Source of the DNA: a virus
Virus record (IMG/VR): IMGVR_UViG_3300034407_000958
Span: 1 to 52,222 of that record
Length of the DNA: 52,222 bases
Reading direction: 5' to 3' (one strand)
The translations under genes were made by a program, and so were the position numbers. The notes under the pieces were generated by a model. It saw only the letters and a list, made by a program, of their open reading frames with translations. It had not been told where the DNA came from and ran no database searches. Shown here piece by piece: positions 52,220-52,222 of the stretch (position 1 is its first letter; each line of letters starts with the position of its first letter).

Positions 52220-52222
52220 CAG

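Overview
The window looks like a complete, or nearly complete, genome of a marine podovirus (short-tailed dsDNA phage) of the type first described for SAR116 phage HMO-2011, related to phages of marine alphaproteobacteria. The evidence is a family A DNA polymerase with a DnaJ-type zinc-finger insertion, a separate primase and DnaB-like helicase, ThyX, a class II ribonucleotide reductase, a tyrosine integrase, no phage RNA polymerase, a P22/T7-like head-tail gene order, and long tail-fibre and ejection-protein genes. The two window ends fit together: a minus-strand gene ends at 27 and the next minus-strand gene starts at 52219, so the sequence is probably circular or circularly permuted, opened inside the late operon. 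The host group is an inference from the phage type and from a tRNA-Asn-like attachment site. || Layout. (1) Plus-strand early and middle block, 30261-42719: a small leader gene and terminator, the integrase-thyX pair, a terminator, a tRNA-Asn-derived attP core (32825-32861), primase, a small conserved gene, helicase, DNA polymerase, a putative ssDNA-binding protein, a RecE-like exonuclease, a PD-(D/E)XK nuclease, a DUF3310 protein, a MazG-like pyrophosphohydrolase and class II RNR. (2) Minus-strand accessory early genes, 29965-26150: about ten short genes in stop/start-overlapping chains, including a DUF932-like protein, with shared leader and junction motifs and two rho-independent terminators. 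(3) A non-coding stretch of about 870 bases, 25282-26149, with G-rich, C-rich and repeated segments, a candidate for an origin or packaging site. (4) Minus-strand middle genes 25281-24275 (unknown, endonuclease VII-like, DUF1127) and a promoter hub at 24.1-24.5 kb, including a perfect sigma70 promoter pointing the opposite way. (5) Minus-strand late operon: small membrane and basic proteins, terminase small and large subunits, portal, a large unknown protein, a Cys-rich/EF-hand protein, scaffold, major capsid protein, tail adaptor and nozzle proteins, fibres with repeats, a tail assembly chaperone. Across the window junction it continues with Rz/Rz1 spanins and a set of ejection or internal virion proteins, ending at a terminator at 42737-42768. 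|| How the parts work together. The plus block makes DNA and nucleotides, using RNR and ThyX for dNTP supply, and holds the integration genes. The minus block packages DNA and builds particles. With no phage RNA polymerase visible, transcription should depend on host sigma70; several good -35/-10 pairs with 16-18 base spacing are present, including an extended -10 promoter dedicated to the capsid gene. I could not recognise an endolysin, a lysogeny repressor or an excisionase. All homology statements come from reading motifs by eye; no database search was run.
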